A program made the position numbers and the translations under genes. Positions 9,830 through 18,593 of a stretch of DNA of 64,000 nucleotides are shown piece by piece (the first letter of the stretch is position 1; each line of letters begins with the position of its first letter). This DNA is from Methylotenera versatilis 7. GTDB lineage: Bacteria > Pseudomonadota > Gammaproteobacteria > Burkholderiales > Methylophilaceae. The notes below the pieces were generated by a model. It saw nothing but the letters and a program-made list of their open reading frames with translations, made no database searches and was not told where the DNA came from. The stretch spans positions 62,001-126,000 of the forward strand of contig NZ_JUGF01000001.1 of NCBI RefSeq assembly GCF_000799165.1, given 5' to 3'.

Positions 9830-10138
9830 ATGCGATCAACCAAAGCCAGTGCGGCAATAGACCGATTAAAACGCCGTAGTGGTAACGACAACTACTCAAT
9901 GGCGATGACGAGTAATGGACTGTTTAGTCTGATGCTGCCTAGCACAATTGAAGCGCTTCTTGCTGATGACCAAATAACGCCAGCAGGCAATAAACCTACC
10001 CGTCTATGTGAGCCAATGCCGATAGATGAGTTTGTTGTTTTCGTGAATGCTTATGGCCCGCAAACGCCTAAGCGTGTGAGTAAGCTGGATGTTGCTTTTA
10101 GTCAGCAGCTTGCCAAAGGTAGAAACAACCGCTCTTAG
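9830..10138 (+). CDS. Hypothetical 102-residue protein between two diguanylate cyclases
   Basis: I do not recognise this protein. It starts 29 bases after the first diguanylate cyclase gene and may be cotranscribed with it. It is basic at the N-terminus (RLKRRSG) and C-terminus (KRVSK, KGRNNRS), with a mixed centre that includes FSLMLPSTIEALLADDQITP and DEFVVFVNAYGP. It has no signal peptide, membrane segment, PilZ motif or cysteine motif (one Cys only). The soluble, well-formed ORF in the direction of its neighbours makes it a likely real gene. A cyclic-di-GMP-linked role is only a guess from position. Confidence 0.55.
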   Translation: MRSTKASAAIDRLKRRSGNDNYSMAMTSNGLFSLMLPSTIEALLADDQITPAGNKPTRLCEPMPIDEFVVFVNAYGPQTPKRVSKLDVAFSQQLAKGRNNRS

Positions 10139-10168
10139 AACTGCCGTTTTCAAACCATATTCAAATAG

Positions 10169-10190
10169 TAGTGCTATAAATAGAGCACTA
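10169..10190 (+). terminator. Weak hairpin after the 102-residue protein gene
   Basis: TAGTGCT and AGCACTA form a 7-bp stem with an 8-base loop, 31 bases after the stop codon. There is no clear T-tract, so intrinsic termination is uncertain. Confidence 0.3.
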
Positions 10191-10341
10191 ATTCAATGTA
10201 TCAAAATAATAGTTCAAGAAATCTTTCAATTCGAATAAAACACAATCTGCATCAGTAGCTGGCATAGAAAATGCTGATAATTTCATAGGATGTTAAGAAA
10301 TAAATGACTGTCTGTTAGTGTTATCTAAAGGTTAAGTAAAA

Positions 10342-11511
10342 ATGATGTTTGCGTGGCTAGAGTTCAGAACGATGTTGTTTATGTCCGGATTATTGGCAGT
10401 AGCCTTATCTATATTGCTGCTGACAATTAACTCGCGTACTGTCATGCTCAATGGCTTAAAAGAATGGGTGTACGCTAACTTGTTGATAGGTGGCGCCATT
10501 ATCACTTTCACACAAGTGATGGTGCCACTCGATATTCGAACTTTTATCGGTGGTTTACTGATTGTTTCAGGTCTTGCTCTCTATTTCATTTCGATTCGCA
10601 TTTTTGATCAGCGCCCAATAGAGCGGCGATATATTCAGTCTGCATTTCTCATTTTTATCGTGCTAAAAATAACGATTGCGGTGTTGTCAAAAAGTGAATA
10701 TGCCTCTGTTGTCTTTAATACCGCTATTTGCATGATATTAACCGCTGTGATTGCTTTGTATCTACTCAAGTATTCAAGCCAAAAACGCTCACCGGAATAT
10801 CGCTTTACAGGTGTTTTTTTTGTTATTTTCACCGGCATCACACTCTGGCGGTTTTATATACTGTGTGCTGATACTGTCTCGCCTTTGGCACATTTAACCG
10901 AATGGACATTAAATGAGGTGACATTTCTGGGTTGTATGTTAAGTGTGTTGGCTATTAATTTCGGGTTTATTGCGATGGTCAACGTCAGATTGGCCGAATT
11001 GCTTGCGTATAGCGCAGGGCATGATTGGTTAACTGGCGTGATGAATCGTGGCAATTTAGAGAAAGGTGCCGAATTATTGACACTGAAATCGTTTAAATCG
11101 AAACAAACACAGGCCATGTTGTTAATGGATTTAGATCATTTCAAAGAGGTTAACGATACTTATGGCCATCTGCTTGGAGACAAAGTGATTCAAACGTTTG
11201 CCCAATTGGCTAAAGATAATATGCGTGATATTGATTTATTAGGGCGCTATGGTGGTGAAGAATTCTGTATCCTAATACCCAATGCTAGTGAAAAAGAGGC
11301 GTTAATGCTGGCCGAACGGATACGCCAAAAATATGAAAACATGCCTATTATGTTGAATGACCAGTCAGTGAATTGCACCGTCAGTGCGGGCGTTTGCGAT
11401 TCTAGTCAATTAGGCAGCGATTTTAAAAGTATGTTTTCAGCCGCAGATAAAGCCTTGTATGCAGCTAAAAAAGCGGGTAGAAATAAAGTCGTTTTATATT
11501 CAAGTTTGTAA
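10342..11511 (+). CDS. Membrane diguanylate cyclase (GGDEF), second of two
   Basis: A 389-residue protein with an N-terminal membrane region (about residues 10-215, six or seven helices) and a C-terminal GGDEF domain starting at HDWLTGVMNRGNLE. GGEEF is intact near residue 304, and RDID five residues before it matches the RxxD inhibitory site, so it is probably an active, feedback-inhibited cyclase. The catalytic half is clearly similar to that of the protein at 8595, while the membrane part differs, suggesting a distinct input. Its own 200-base upstream gap suggests separate transcription. Two ATGs occur in tandem at 10342 and 10345. Confidence 0.9.
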   Translation: MMFAWLEFRTMLFMSGLLAVALSILLLTINSRTVMLNGLKEWVYANLLIGGAIITFTQVMVPLDIRTFIGGLLIVSGLALYFISIRIFDQRPIERRYIQSAFLIFIVLKITIAVLSKSEYASVVFNTAICMILTAVIALYLLKYSSQKRSPEYRFTGVFFVIFTGITLWRFYILCADTVSPLAHLTEWTLNEVTFLGCMLSVLAINFGFIAMVNVRLAELLAYSAGHDWLTGVMNRGNLEKGAELLTLKSFKSKQTQAMLLMDLDHFKEVNDTYGHLLGDKVIQTFAQLAKDNMRDIDLLGRYGGEEFCILIPNASEKEALMLAERIRQKYENMPIMLNDQSVNCTVSAGVCDSSQLGSDFKSMFSAADKALYAAKKAGRNKVVLYSSL

Positions 11512-11576
11512 TGGTTTGATTGCTGTCATTAGATTGTCGGCGTTGCATTGGCGGCGATATGGCAGTTAATCAAAAG

Positions 11577-11612
11577 ACTCTGCAAGACTTGCTAGTGCGA
11601 GCCTTACAGAGT
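11577..11612. terminator. Imperfect hairpin between converging genes
   Basis: ACTCTG and CAGAGT close a stem that continues with interrupted pairs (AAG/CTT, CT/AG, GC/GC) to a short loop. It sits in the 118-base gap between the second diguanylate cyclase and the end of czcA, where a bidirectional terminator is expected. Flanking T-tracts are short. Confidence 0.4.
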
Positions 11613-11629
11613 TTATGTATTAGATATCG

Positions 11630-14600
11630 CTATTGATCAGATCGATAAAACAGGCGATATAAAACAGGTAATACCAATAAGGTTAACAGCGTTGATGACC
11701 AGATGCCACCAATGACTACTGTAGCCAAAGGTCTTTGTACTTCTGCGCCTGTTCCCGTTGCGATTGCCATTGGCACAAACCCTAATGAAGCCACCAATGC
11801 GGTAATCAATATCGGGCGTAGTCGGCTGATGCTGCCTTCCTGAATCGCAGTGTCGATAGATTTATTTTCAGCGATTAACTGACGAATAAAGCTAATCATC
11901 ACCAAGCCATTTAGTACTGCGACACCCGATAGTGCAATGAAGCCAACACCTGCGGAAATAGATAACGGAATGTCACGCAAATACAAAGCTAACACACCGC
12001 CTGTCAGTGCAAAAGGGATTCCGGTAAATACGATTAACCCATCTTTCACATTATTAAACATCGCGTAAAGCAGTATAAACACCATTAACAAGGCAAGAGG
12101 AACCACCAGCTGTAAACGCTTGCTGGCAGATTGCAACTGCTCAAAAGTACCGCCCCAGTTTATCCAATAACCTGAGGGAATTTTGACCTCATTTTGAATA
12201 CGTTCCTGCGCTTCATTGATATAAGAACCGATGTCACGGTCGCGAACGTTAGCAGTCACGACCACACTGCGTTTACCATTCTCACGACTGAATTGATTCG
12301 CTCCAGGCGCAACATCAATACTCGCGACTTCACCTAATTGCAAATAAACTGGCGTATCACTGTTACTCGCGATTTTAATGGGTAAACGTTTAAAGCTTTC
12401 AATATCCGCTCTGGATTCATCAGGCAGGCGCACCACAATATCATAGCGTCTGTCTCCCTGAAATAAAGTGCCTGCTGCGCGACCATTCATGGCGATTGAA
12501 ATAGCGTCCTGTACATCGGCAACATTCACACCCAATCTGGCAATCTTTTGGCGATCAATATTCACAGTCAGGATTGGTAAGCCAGTGGTGTGTTCGATTT
12601 TGACATCTTCGCCGCCTTGAACATTAGCAAGCACTTTTGAAATTTCTTTGGCAGACTCATTCATCACCTCCATGTCATCACCAAATACTTTAACGGCGAC
12701 ATCGCTACGTACCCCTGAAATCAGCTCATTAAAGCGCATCTGTATCGGTTGGGTAAACTCGTAGTTATTGCCTGGCACCTGAGTCATTGCTTTTTGCATT
12801 TGTGCGACTAATTCATTTTTAGTTAAATTGGGGTTTGGCCATTCAGATTTTGGCTTGAGCATCACAAAGTTATCCGCCACGCTTGGTGGCATTGGGTCGC
12901 TGGCAATTTCAGAGGTGCCCAATTTAGCAACGATGCGTTCTACTTGCGGAAAACCTACAATGGTATGTTCAAGCTCTCTTTGCATTTCAATCGCCTGGCT
13001 TAAGCTAGTGCCTGGAATGCGCAAGGCATGCAGTGCGATATCCCCTTCATTTAAGCTGGGTACAAATTCGCTGCCCATGCGGCTGGCTAATAAACCACTC
13101 AGCAATACGGATACAATAGCAATTGTGATGACCAGCGCTTTGTTAAACATTGCCCACTGCAATATGGGTAAATAGCTTTTTTTCACCCAGCCAATGAGCG
13201 GTTGCTCTGTTTCGTTGATCTTGCCGTTGATGAAAAGCGCTATCGCGGCAGGAATGAATGTGACGGAAAGCAACATGGCACCAAGTAGCGCAATCACTAC
13301 GGTAAATGCCATTGGGTGAAACATTTTTCCCTCTACGCCAGTCAGCGCAAAAATGGGTAAATAAACCACCATGATAATAAGCTGGCCAAATATCAAAGGT
13401 TTTTTGGCTTCTTGTGCAGCGCTAAACACTGCTTCGAATCGTTCCGATTTTGTGAGCGTTCGTCCCAAATTTGCTTGGGCATGTGCAAGTCGGCGCATGC
13501 AGTTTTCTACAATCACCACGGCACCGTCAATGATAATGCCGAAATCCAGCGCACCTAAGCTCATTAAATTTGCACTGACTTTGCCTGTTAACATGCCAGA
13601 AAAAGTAAATAGCATGGAAAGCGGAATCACCAGCATGGCGATAATGGCGGCGCGCATATTGCCCAAAAAGATGAACAAGATGGCAATCACTAATAGTGCG
13701 CCTTCCAGCAGGTTGGTTTTAACCGTATTAATGGCTTTATCAATCAAAATTGTGCGGTCATACACGGTTTTTGCAATAATGCCAGCAGGTAAGGTTTGGT
13801 TAATTTTTTGCAATTGCGCTTCTACCGCAGCAGAAACCGTACGACTATTTTCGCCTGTGAGCATAAATACCGTGCCCAACACAACTTCCTGTCCATTCTC
13901 CGTGGCGGCACCATCGCGCGCTTCGTTGCCAATCATCACTTCTGCAACATCCTTTACACGCACAGGCACACCAGATTTTGCATCTATCACAATATTGCCA
14001 ATATCTTCCAAATTGCTCACTTGTCCAGGCACGCGAATCAAATATTGCTCACCCGATTTTTCAATATAGCCAGCACCAATGTTGGCGTTGTTATTTTCTA
14101 AAGCGCTCACCAAATCATTTAACGATAAGCCTCTGGTGATTAATCGATCTAGATACGGCGCAACTTGATACTGCCTGACGTAGCCACCGACGGTATTGAT
14201 TTCATTCACGCCAGGCACATTGCGTAGTTGTGGCTTGATGATCCAATCTTGCACTTCGCGCAAATCCATTGGGTTGTAAGGCGTGCCATCAGCTTTTAAT
14301 GCACCCTCTTTTGCTTCAACAGTCCACATGAAAATCTCGCCCAAGCCAGTGGAGGTAGGGCCCATCTTCGGCAAAATACTCGCTGGCAATTTCTCTTTTG
14401 CCTGACTAATGCGTTCACTCACCAACTGGCGCGCGAAATAAATATCCGTACCTTCTTTAAATACCACCGTCACTTGCGACAAGCCGTAGCGGGATATCGA
14501 GCGCGTTTGTTCCAGTTTAGGCAATCCAGCCATTGCCGTTTCAATCGGATAGGTGATACGTTGTTCCGTTTCCAATGGCGCATAACCCGGCGCAGATGTA

Positions 14601-14749
14601 TTAATCTGCACCTGAATATTGGTAATATCCGGCACGGCATCAATCGGTAGTTTTTGGTAGCTGAAAATACCCAGTACTGCGATACCAAGCGCGATAAGCA
14701 TGACAAGCCAGCGCTGATTAATCGAGAATCGAATGATATGATCAAACAT
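11630..14749 (-). CDS. czcA: CzcA-type heavy-metal RND efflux pump
   Basis: A 1039-residue inner-membrane proton antiporter and the core of a tripartite metal exporter. It has the RND layout: an N-terminal helix, a large periplasmic loop, a membrane block, a second periplasmic loop and a final membrane block. The proton-relay segment DFGIIIDGAVVIVEN near residue 400 carries the two Asp and one Glu typical of the Co/Zn/Cd (CzcA/CnrA) branch. Cu/Ag pumps (CusA) differ here, so a divalent-cation substrate is favoured, though the exact metal is unknown. It is the last gene of a leftward operon after czcB (68-base gap), czcC and a small CzcI-like gene. Confidence 0.92.
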   Translation of the reverse strand: MFDHIIRFSINQRWLVMLIALGIAVLGIFSYQKLPIDAVPDITNIQVQINTSAPGYAPLETEQRITYPIETAMAGLPKLEQTRSISRYGLSQVTVVFKEGTDIYFARQLVSERISQAKEKLPASILPKMGPTSTGLGEIFMWTVEAKEGALKADGTPYNPMDLREVQDWIIKPQLRNVPGVNEINTVGGYVRQYQVAPYLDRLITRGLSLNDLVSALENNNANIGAGYIEKSGEQYLIRVPGQVSNLEDIGNIVIDAKSGVPVRVKDVAEVMIGNEARDGAATENGQEVVLGTVFMLTGENSRTVSAAVEAQLQKINQTLPAGIIAKTVYDRTILIDKAINTVKTNLLEGALLVIAILFIFLGNMRAAIIAMLVIPLSMLFTFSGMLTGKVSANLMSLGALDFGIIIDGAVVIVENCMRRLAHAQANLGRTLTKSERFEAVFSAAQEAKKPLIFGQLIIMVVYLPIFALTGVEGKMFHPMAFTVVIALLGAMLLSVTFIPAAIALFINGKINETEQPLIGWVKKSYLPILQWAMFNKALVITIAIVSVLLSGLLASRMGSEFVPSLNEGDIALHALRIPGTSLSQAIEMQRELEHTIVGFPQVERIVAKLGTSEIASDPMPPSVADNFVMLKPKSEWPNPNLTKNELVAQMQKAMTQVPGNNYEFTQPIQMRFNELISGVRSDVAVKVFGDDMEVMNESAKEISKVLANVQGGEDVKIEHTTGLPILTVNIDRQKIARLGVNVADVQDAISIAMNGRAAGTLFQGDRRYDIVVRLPDESRADIESFKRLPIKIASNSDTPVYLQLGEVASIDVAPGANQFSRENGKRSVVVTANVRDRDIGSYINEAQERIQNEVKIPSGYWINWGGTFEQLQSASKRLQLVVPLALLMVFILLYAMFNNVKDGLIVFTGIPFALTGGVLALYLRDIPLSISAGVGFIALSGVAVLNGLVMISFIRQLIAENKSIDTAIQEGSISRLRPILITALVASLGFVPMAIATGTGAEVQRPLATVVIGGIWSSTLLTLLVLPVLYRLFYRSDQ

Positions 14750-14817
14750 ATTGCTGTTCCTTTTGGTGTTGCTTAAGTATCTTTTTAAAATTCAGCAGAT
14801 TTTTAATGAGAATTGGT

Positions 14818-16335
14818 TTAGTGGTCATGACTTGCACCCGCCTTACCAATATCCGCTTTGATTAAAAAGCTATTACCAGCAGCATATTGCTCACCGGCAC
14901 TTAGGCCTTCCAGAACCTCAACATATATATCGTCACGGCTACCTAATTTTAGTGGCCTTGCCTCAAAGTATTCCCCATAACGTCCAAACACCACCGTCCA
15001 ATCTCTTAGTGTCTGCAGGCCTTCTATAGAAACTGCCAGAGGCACTTTTATTTCCTCAGAAATCAATTCAATATTCACAGGCAAGCCAGGCAGCCAGGTT
15101 TGATCAGGATTGTTTAATACCACACGCGCCATCGCAGTACGCGATTGTTCACCGACCAGCGCACCGACATAGGAAATCGTGCCAACGGCTTGTGCATCAA
15201 ACGCGCTTGCTTTAATGGTAACGTTTTGCCCTGTTTTTACCGTATTAATATCTTTGGCATAAATGGTCATTTCTGCCCAAACGGTGCTTAAATCCGCTAT
15301 TTCAAACAGGCTGTCAGCTTCACTGACGACTTGACCAAGGCTAATTTTCTTATTAGTCACTACGCCGTCTATAGGTGAGCGTAATTCATAACGTGATAAA
15401 CCACCTGTACTGGAACCTGCACCAATCGCCCCGAGTTTTTGCTGAATGCGCTGGCTGTTAATTTTCGCTTCTTGTAAATCGTGTTGCGCCTGTAAATAAT
15501 CTTGTTCGGCAGATATTTTTTCTTCCCACAATTGCTTCTCTCGATTATAAGTAGCGTTTGCTAGCTCGATTCTTTTTTGCGCCGCCAATAAATCACTGCG
15601 CATATCCGCAATCGATTGACTCGAAATAGACGCCAATACTTGCCCCTTGCGTACTTTGTCGCCAGCGTTAGCGTTTACCGACTCAACAATGCCGCCAACG
15701 CGCGGCACGATATGCACGCTTTTATCAGCATTTAATTTGATCTTGCCTTGCAAATGCAGTGTGCTTTTGATTTTTGCCGGGCCTGCCGTTAACACTTCAA
15801 TGCTATTAATTGTCAGTTGCTTATCTGTTATTTTGACTCTGGCTTCAATTTGCTCATAAGAAAACTGATGGTGTTTATCGGCATGTTTAGCGGTAATCTT
15901 TACCTTAAATGAATGCGGCTCTTCAATAACGGCATTGCCTTTTAGATAGTCCTTTTCTGGAGAAAATTGAATCAGTTGCGGCTTGTTGCCCAACCTTTCT
16001 AATTGGATGGTAATGACTGACTTTGCAGGACTAAGCGGCTGGCCATTTTCATAGGTGTAGATCCTAAATTCGGGTGGCGTATTACGCTCAAAAATAGTCA
16101 CTTCAACGCCATAATCATCTTGGGTAAATAACTTGCCACCATGCGGGCCTTTAATGATTTCTTGCGCTTGAGGAGCATGGTCATGGTTATCCATAATGGC
16201 TGGTGATTCTTCATCTGTGTGTTGTTCGTGCTCATGATCTTTTGATGGATTTGAGCTAAGAATAAGCGCGCCCAAAATAATGCCAATGAGAATGACGGCA
16301 ATAATGGCTAACGATTGTTTGTGTTTAAGCTGCAT
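14818..16335 (-). CDS. czcB: CzcB-type periplasmic adaptor of metal efflux
   Basis: A 505-residue membrane-fusion protein linking CzcA to the outer-membrane channel. It has an N-terminal anchor (SLAIIAVILIGIILGALIL), then a His/Asp/Glu-rich stretch (about residues 33-60, including DHEHEQH and DNHDHAP) likely to bind metal. An extra domain with GPHGGKLF follows, then the barrel-sandwich/hairpin region (VPRVGGIVESVNANAGDKVRKGQVLASI is its first half) and a C-terminal SHDH tail. The long N-terminal addition is typical of CzcB relative to drug-efflux adaptors. It lies between czcC (33-base gap) and czcA. Confidence 0.9.
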   Translation of the reverse strand: MQLKHKQSLAIIAVILIGIILGALILSSNPSKDHEHEQHTDEESPAIMDNHDHAPQAQEIIKGPHGGKLFTQDDYGVEVTIFERNTPPEFRIYTYENGQPLSPAKSVITIQLERLGNKPQLIQFSPEKDYLKGNAVIEEPHSFKVKITAKHADKHHQFSYEQIEARVKITDKQLTINSIEVLTAGPAKIKSTLHLQGKIKLNADKSVHIVPRVGGIVESVNANAGDKVRKGQVLASISSQSIADMRSDLLAAQKRIELANATYNREKQLWEEKISAEQDYLQAQHDLQEAKINSQRIQQKLGAIGAGSSTGGLSRYELRSPIDGVVTNKKISLGQVVSEADSLFEIADLSTVWAEMTIYAKDINTVKTGQNVTIKASAFDAQAVGTISYVGALVGEQSRTAMARVVLNNPDQTWLPGLPVNIELISEEIKVPLAVSIEGLQTLRDWTVVFGRYGEYFEARPLKLGSRDDIYVEVLEGLSAGEQYAAGNSFLIKADIGKAGASHDH

Positions 16336-16368
16336 GATTGTTCCTGATAATTGATGCTTAAGTTTCGC

Positions 16369-17679
16369 TTAATATTGATTGTGGTGTGAAATGACATCAC
16401 CCAGAATGCGTTCTATTTCCGCCACTGCCTGATGCGCATCCAGTAATGTCTCTATGTATTGAGATTTGGCTTGAACCAGCGTGCGTTGTGCATCCAGTAC
16501 ATCCAGAAAATTGAATTTACCAGCGCTAAAACCTTTATTGGCTGCATCAAAAGCACTTTGAGCGCTTGGCAAAATGTCGGTTTTAAGCGATTCTGCCGCT
16601 TGTCTGGCTGTATTTAAGCGTTCGTATTGACCTGATAAATTCGCCGCAAGCTGGTTTTTGAGTGCGACTAATTCATCCTGCGCCTTGTATTGGCGACTGA
16701 CCGCTTCCTGCAAATTGCCTTGGTTGCGATCAAAGATTGGAATAGGAATGGATAAACCCAATAAAGCCTGATTAACACCGCCAAGCTCTTGGTTATTAAC
16801 AACACCGGCGCTAATGGTGATATTCGGCGTACCTTTACTGCGCTCAATTTTTGTCAGCGCACTGCGTGAATCAATTTCAATGTTTGCCAGTTTTATGGCC
16901 GGGGCATTATCCAGTTGGCTGGCCAGTGTACTAAAAGCGGCCATTTCAGGAATGACAGTGGCATCGCCTTCAGCATTTTCAAATGTGTGCAATGCGCTGC
17001 CCCATAACGCAGCTAGACGTTTGCGGGAATTTGTTAATTGCGTGTTGGCTTGGTTGAATTCAATTTTTGCGCTGGCTTCTGCGATTTTTGACTTGGTTTC
17101 TTCTACAGGCGAACTTTTGCCAGCTTTTACGCGCTTACTGGCGGCATCGCGTGCTAGCTCAGCAATGTCGAGTGACGACTTTGCCAAAGTTAATCGTTCC
17201 TGCGCGATTAGAACTGTATAAAAAGCTGCGATAACATTGGCGTGAATCTCGGTTTTTTTATTGTCTAACTCCGCTTCGGCCTTGGTGTAAAAAGAATCAG
17301 CCGCTTCTATTCTCGCCTCTCGTTTATTGCCAAGCTCAATTTCTTGGTTAAGCTGTAAGAGGGTCTGCCTGTTGGAACTGCGGGTATCTTGAATCGAAGT
17401 CGATAGTGATGGATTTGGTCTAGTGGCGGCTTGTGTCTTAATGCCCTCAATTGCCTCGCGTTCACGTATGGCGACAGCAATTTCAGGATTGGCGTTAAGG
17501 GCTAAATTTAACGCATCCTTTAAGGTTAAATGCGCGGCTGGCAAGCTTGCTTGTAAGACAGGTGCATAAGAGTCAGCAAAAATTGCAGTTGAATTACCGA
17601 TTAACAATAGCGATATCAATATGTTTTGAATGCCGGATTGTAGGCATTTTGACCCAAGTTTTGGTCGTGTGAATTGCAT
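16369..17679 (-). CDS. czcC: CzcC-type outer-membrane channel (TolC family)
   Basis: A 436-residue outer-membrane efflux protein. A signal-peptide-like N-terminus (hydrophobic NILISLLLIGNSTAIFA, residues about 20-35) precedes two TolC-type repeats of long coiled helices. The first opens with LTLKDALNLALNANPEIAVA and the second contains LLGLSIPIPIFDRNQG, a CzcC/OEP-family hallmark. It should form a trimeric channel delivering metal ions pumped by CzcA to the outside. It sits between the small CzcI-like gene and czcB in the same leftward operon. Confidence 0.88.
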   Translation of the reverse strand: MQFTRPKLGSKCLQSGIQNILISLLLIGNSTAIFADSYAPVLQASLPAAHLTLKDALNLALNANPEIAVAIREREAIEGIKTQAATRPNPSLSTSIQDTRSSNRQTLLQLNQEIELGNKREARIEAADSFYTKAEAELDNKKTEIHANVIAAFYTVLIAQERLTLAKSSLDIAELARDAASKRVKAGKSSPVEETKSKIAEASAKIEFNQANTQLTNSRKRLAALWGSALHTFENAEGDATVIPEMAAFSTLASQLDNAPAIKLANIEIDSRSALTKIERSKGTPNITISAGVVNNQELGGVNQALLGLSIPIPIFDRNQGNLQEAVSRQYKAQDELVALKNQLAANLSGQYERLNTARQAAESLKTDILPSAQSAFDAANKGFSAGKFNFLDVLDAQRTLVQAKSQYIETLLDAHQAVAEIERILGDVISHHNQY

Positions 17680-17765
17680 GACGCACTCCTGAAAAATCTA
17701 ATATAAATTCAAATAAAACCACGCAATATGGCAATTACCATATGCAGGAAATCAAGGGATTGAAT

Positions 17766-18176
17766 TTAGATTTGTGGTGGTGCGCGCGGGGTGGGAAGCC
17801 GGCGTTTAAGCGGCTGGAGAGTGACTAAACTTAACGGAAAAAACTGCCCTGAAACGGGCATTAAGGCAAGTGGAAAACACAGGAAAAATAGCACCAGTAA
17901 ACTTGTGCTAACGAGCAACGTTGAGTTGATATCCTGTTTGATGCCAGATGCGACTGATATGGTATGTGCGGCATGCGGTTCAGCAGATAAAAGATTGCTT
18001 TCTGCATGAACTAAACTGATTACTTTTTCTTCATGCGCATCGCCTACATGAAAACCGGTATTTTGAATGGGATGCTCTGTATCTAAATGCGCGTGAATAA
18101 AAGGCGACAAGACTTGTAGCAGTGCAAAACACACTACCATAAAATAAACAAGAAAATTAGCTTTGACGCGCAACAT
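17766..18176 (-). CDS. Small CzcI-like protein, first gene of czc operon
   Basis: A 136-residue protein with an N-terminal signal or membrane segment (FLVYFMVVCFALLQVLSPFIHAHL), several scattered His residues (HAHLDTEHP, FHVGDAHEE, AEPHAAH), a second hydrophobic stretch (TLLVSTSLLVLFFLCFPLALM) and a basic/proline tail ending RAPPQI. Small proteins of this layout commonly open czcCBA-type operons (CzcI and relatives) and are proposed periplasmic metal sensors or modulators. It begins the leftward metal-efflux operon 86 bases before czcC. Family assignment rests on position, size, histidines and the proline tail. Confidence 0.65.
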   Translation of the reverse strand: MLRVKANFLVYFMVVCFALLQVLSPFIHAHLDTEHPIQNTGFHVGDAHEEKVISLVHAESNLLSAEPHAAHTISVASGIKQDINSTLLVSTSLLVLFFLCFPLALMPVSGQFFPLSLVTLQPLKRRLPTPRAPPQI

Positions 18177-18289
18177 GCCTTAAATATAGCATTTATTCAG
18201 GTTTTCTGTAATACATAGCGACTTACTCCCGTTATTAAACTTCAAGTTTTAAACTCAAATCTTAATCAAACTACAGTCTGGATTAGGTG

Positions 18290-18319
18290 CATTTTTACGC
18301 TTTCTTTACACGTAACCCC
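18290..18319 (+). promoter_or_regulatory. Candidate KdpE-binding region upstream of kdp operon
   Basis: The T-rich stretch CATTTTTACGCTTTCTTTAC followed by ACGTAACCCC resembles, from memory, the E. coli KdpE site in the kdp promoter (a T-run, TTTACA, then C-rich DNA). It lies about 115 bases before the first kdp reading frame. A second ACATTTTTATC-type segment follows near 18332. KdpE is encoded at the end of the same operon, so autoregulation is expected. Confidence 0.4.
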
Positions 18320-18405
18320 GTAGTTCTTACGACATTTTTATCTGCATCCGCCTAACATTACATATCTCTTAATTCGCAATAGTGAGATTAAGAATGTTAA
18401 TTTAA

Positions 18406-18507
18406 ATGTTGATTATGGATATCTTGGGTGTTGGCTGGATATTGGTTTATCTGGCGGTGTGTATTTTGATGGCTTGTGTCCTTGTCAATTTGGAAGGTAA
18501 AAAATGA
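18406..18507 (+). CDS. 33-residue membrane microprotein leading the kdp operon
   Basis: This short gene has one hydrophobic helix (ILGVGWILVYLAVCILMACV-like, roughly residues 6-27, two Cys) and a charged tail ending EGKK. A second in-frame ATG at 18415 would give 30 residues. Its TGA (18505-18507) overlaps the kdpF ATG (18504-18506) as ATGA, the same tight coupling that links kdpF to kdpA, which strongly suggests it is translated as part of the operon. Short hydrophobic frames next to kdpF occur, as I recall, in some other genomes without assigned function. By analogy with KdpF it may stabilise the KdpFABC complex. No strong ribosome-binding site is visible. Confidence 0.6.
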   Translation: MLIMDILGVGWILVYLAVCILMACVLVNLEGKK

Positions 18508-18593
18508 ACGTGATGCTGTGGTTAAGTGGCGCGCTTGCGCTATTTATATTGGTTTATTTATTTTATGTATTAATTAAACCGGAGAATTTTTGA
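18504..18593 (+). CDS. kdpF: KdpF, small subunit of potassium-transporting ATPase
   Basis: A 29-residue single-helix peptide. The hydrophobic core [14 protein letters not shown] is followed by the diagnostic C-terminal KPENF, matching the conserved K/RPExF ending of KdpF. It stabilises the KdpFABC complex by packing against KdpA in the membrane. GGAAGG-like DNA at 18492-18497 provides a ribosome-binding site. It overlaps the preceding microprotein gene by an ATGA junction, and its stop overlaps the kdpA start by one base (TGATG). Confidence 0.88.
   Translation: MNVMLWLSGALALFILVYLFYVLIKPENF

Noticed and set aside
13371-14069. 232-codon rightward frame inside czcA
   Set aside because: It is antisense to a conserved RND pump gene and shows no recognisable domain.
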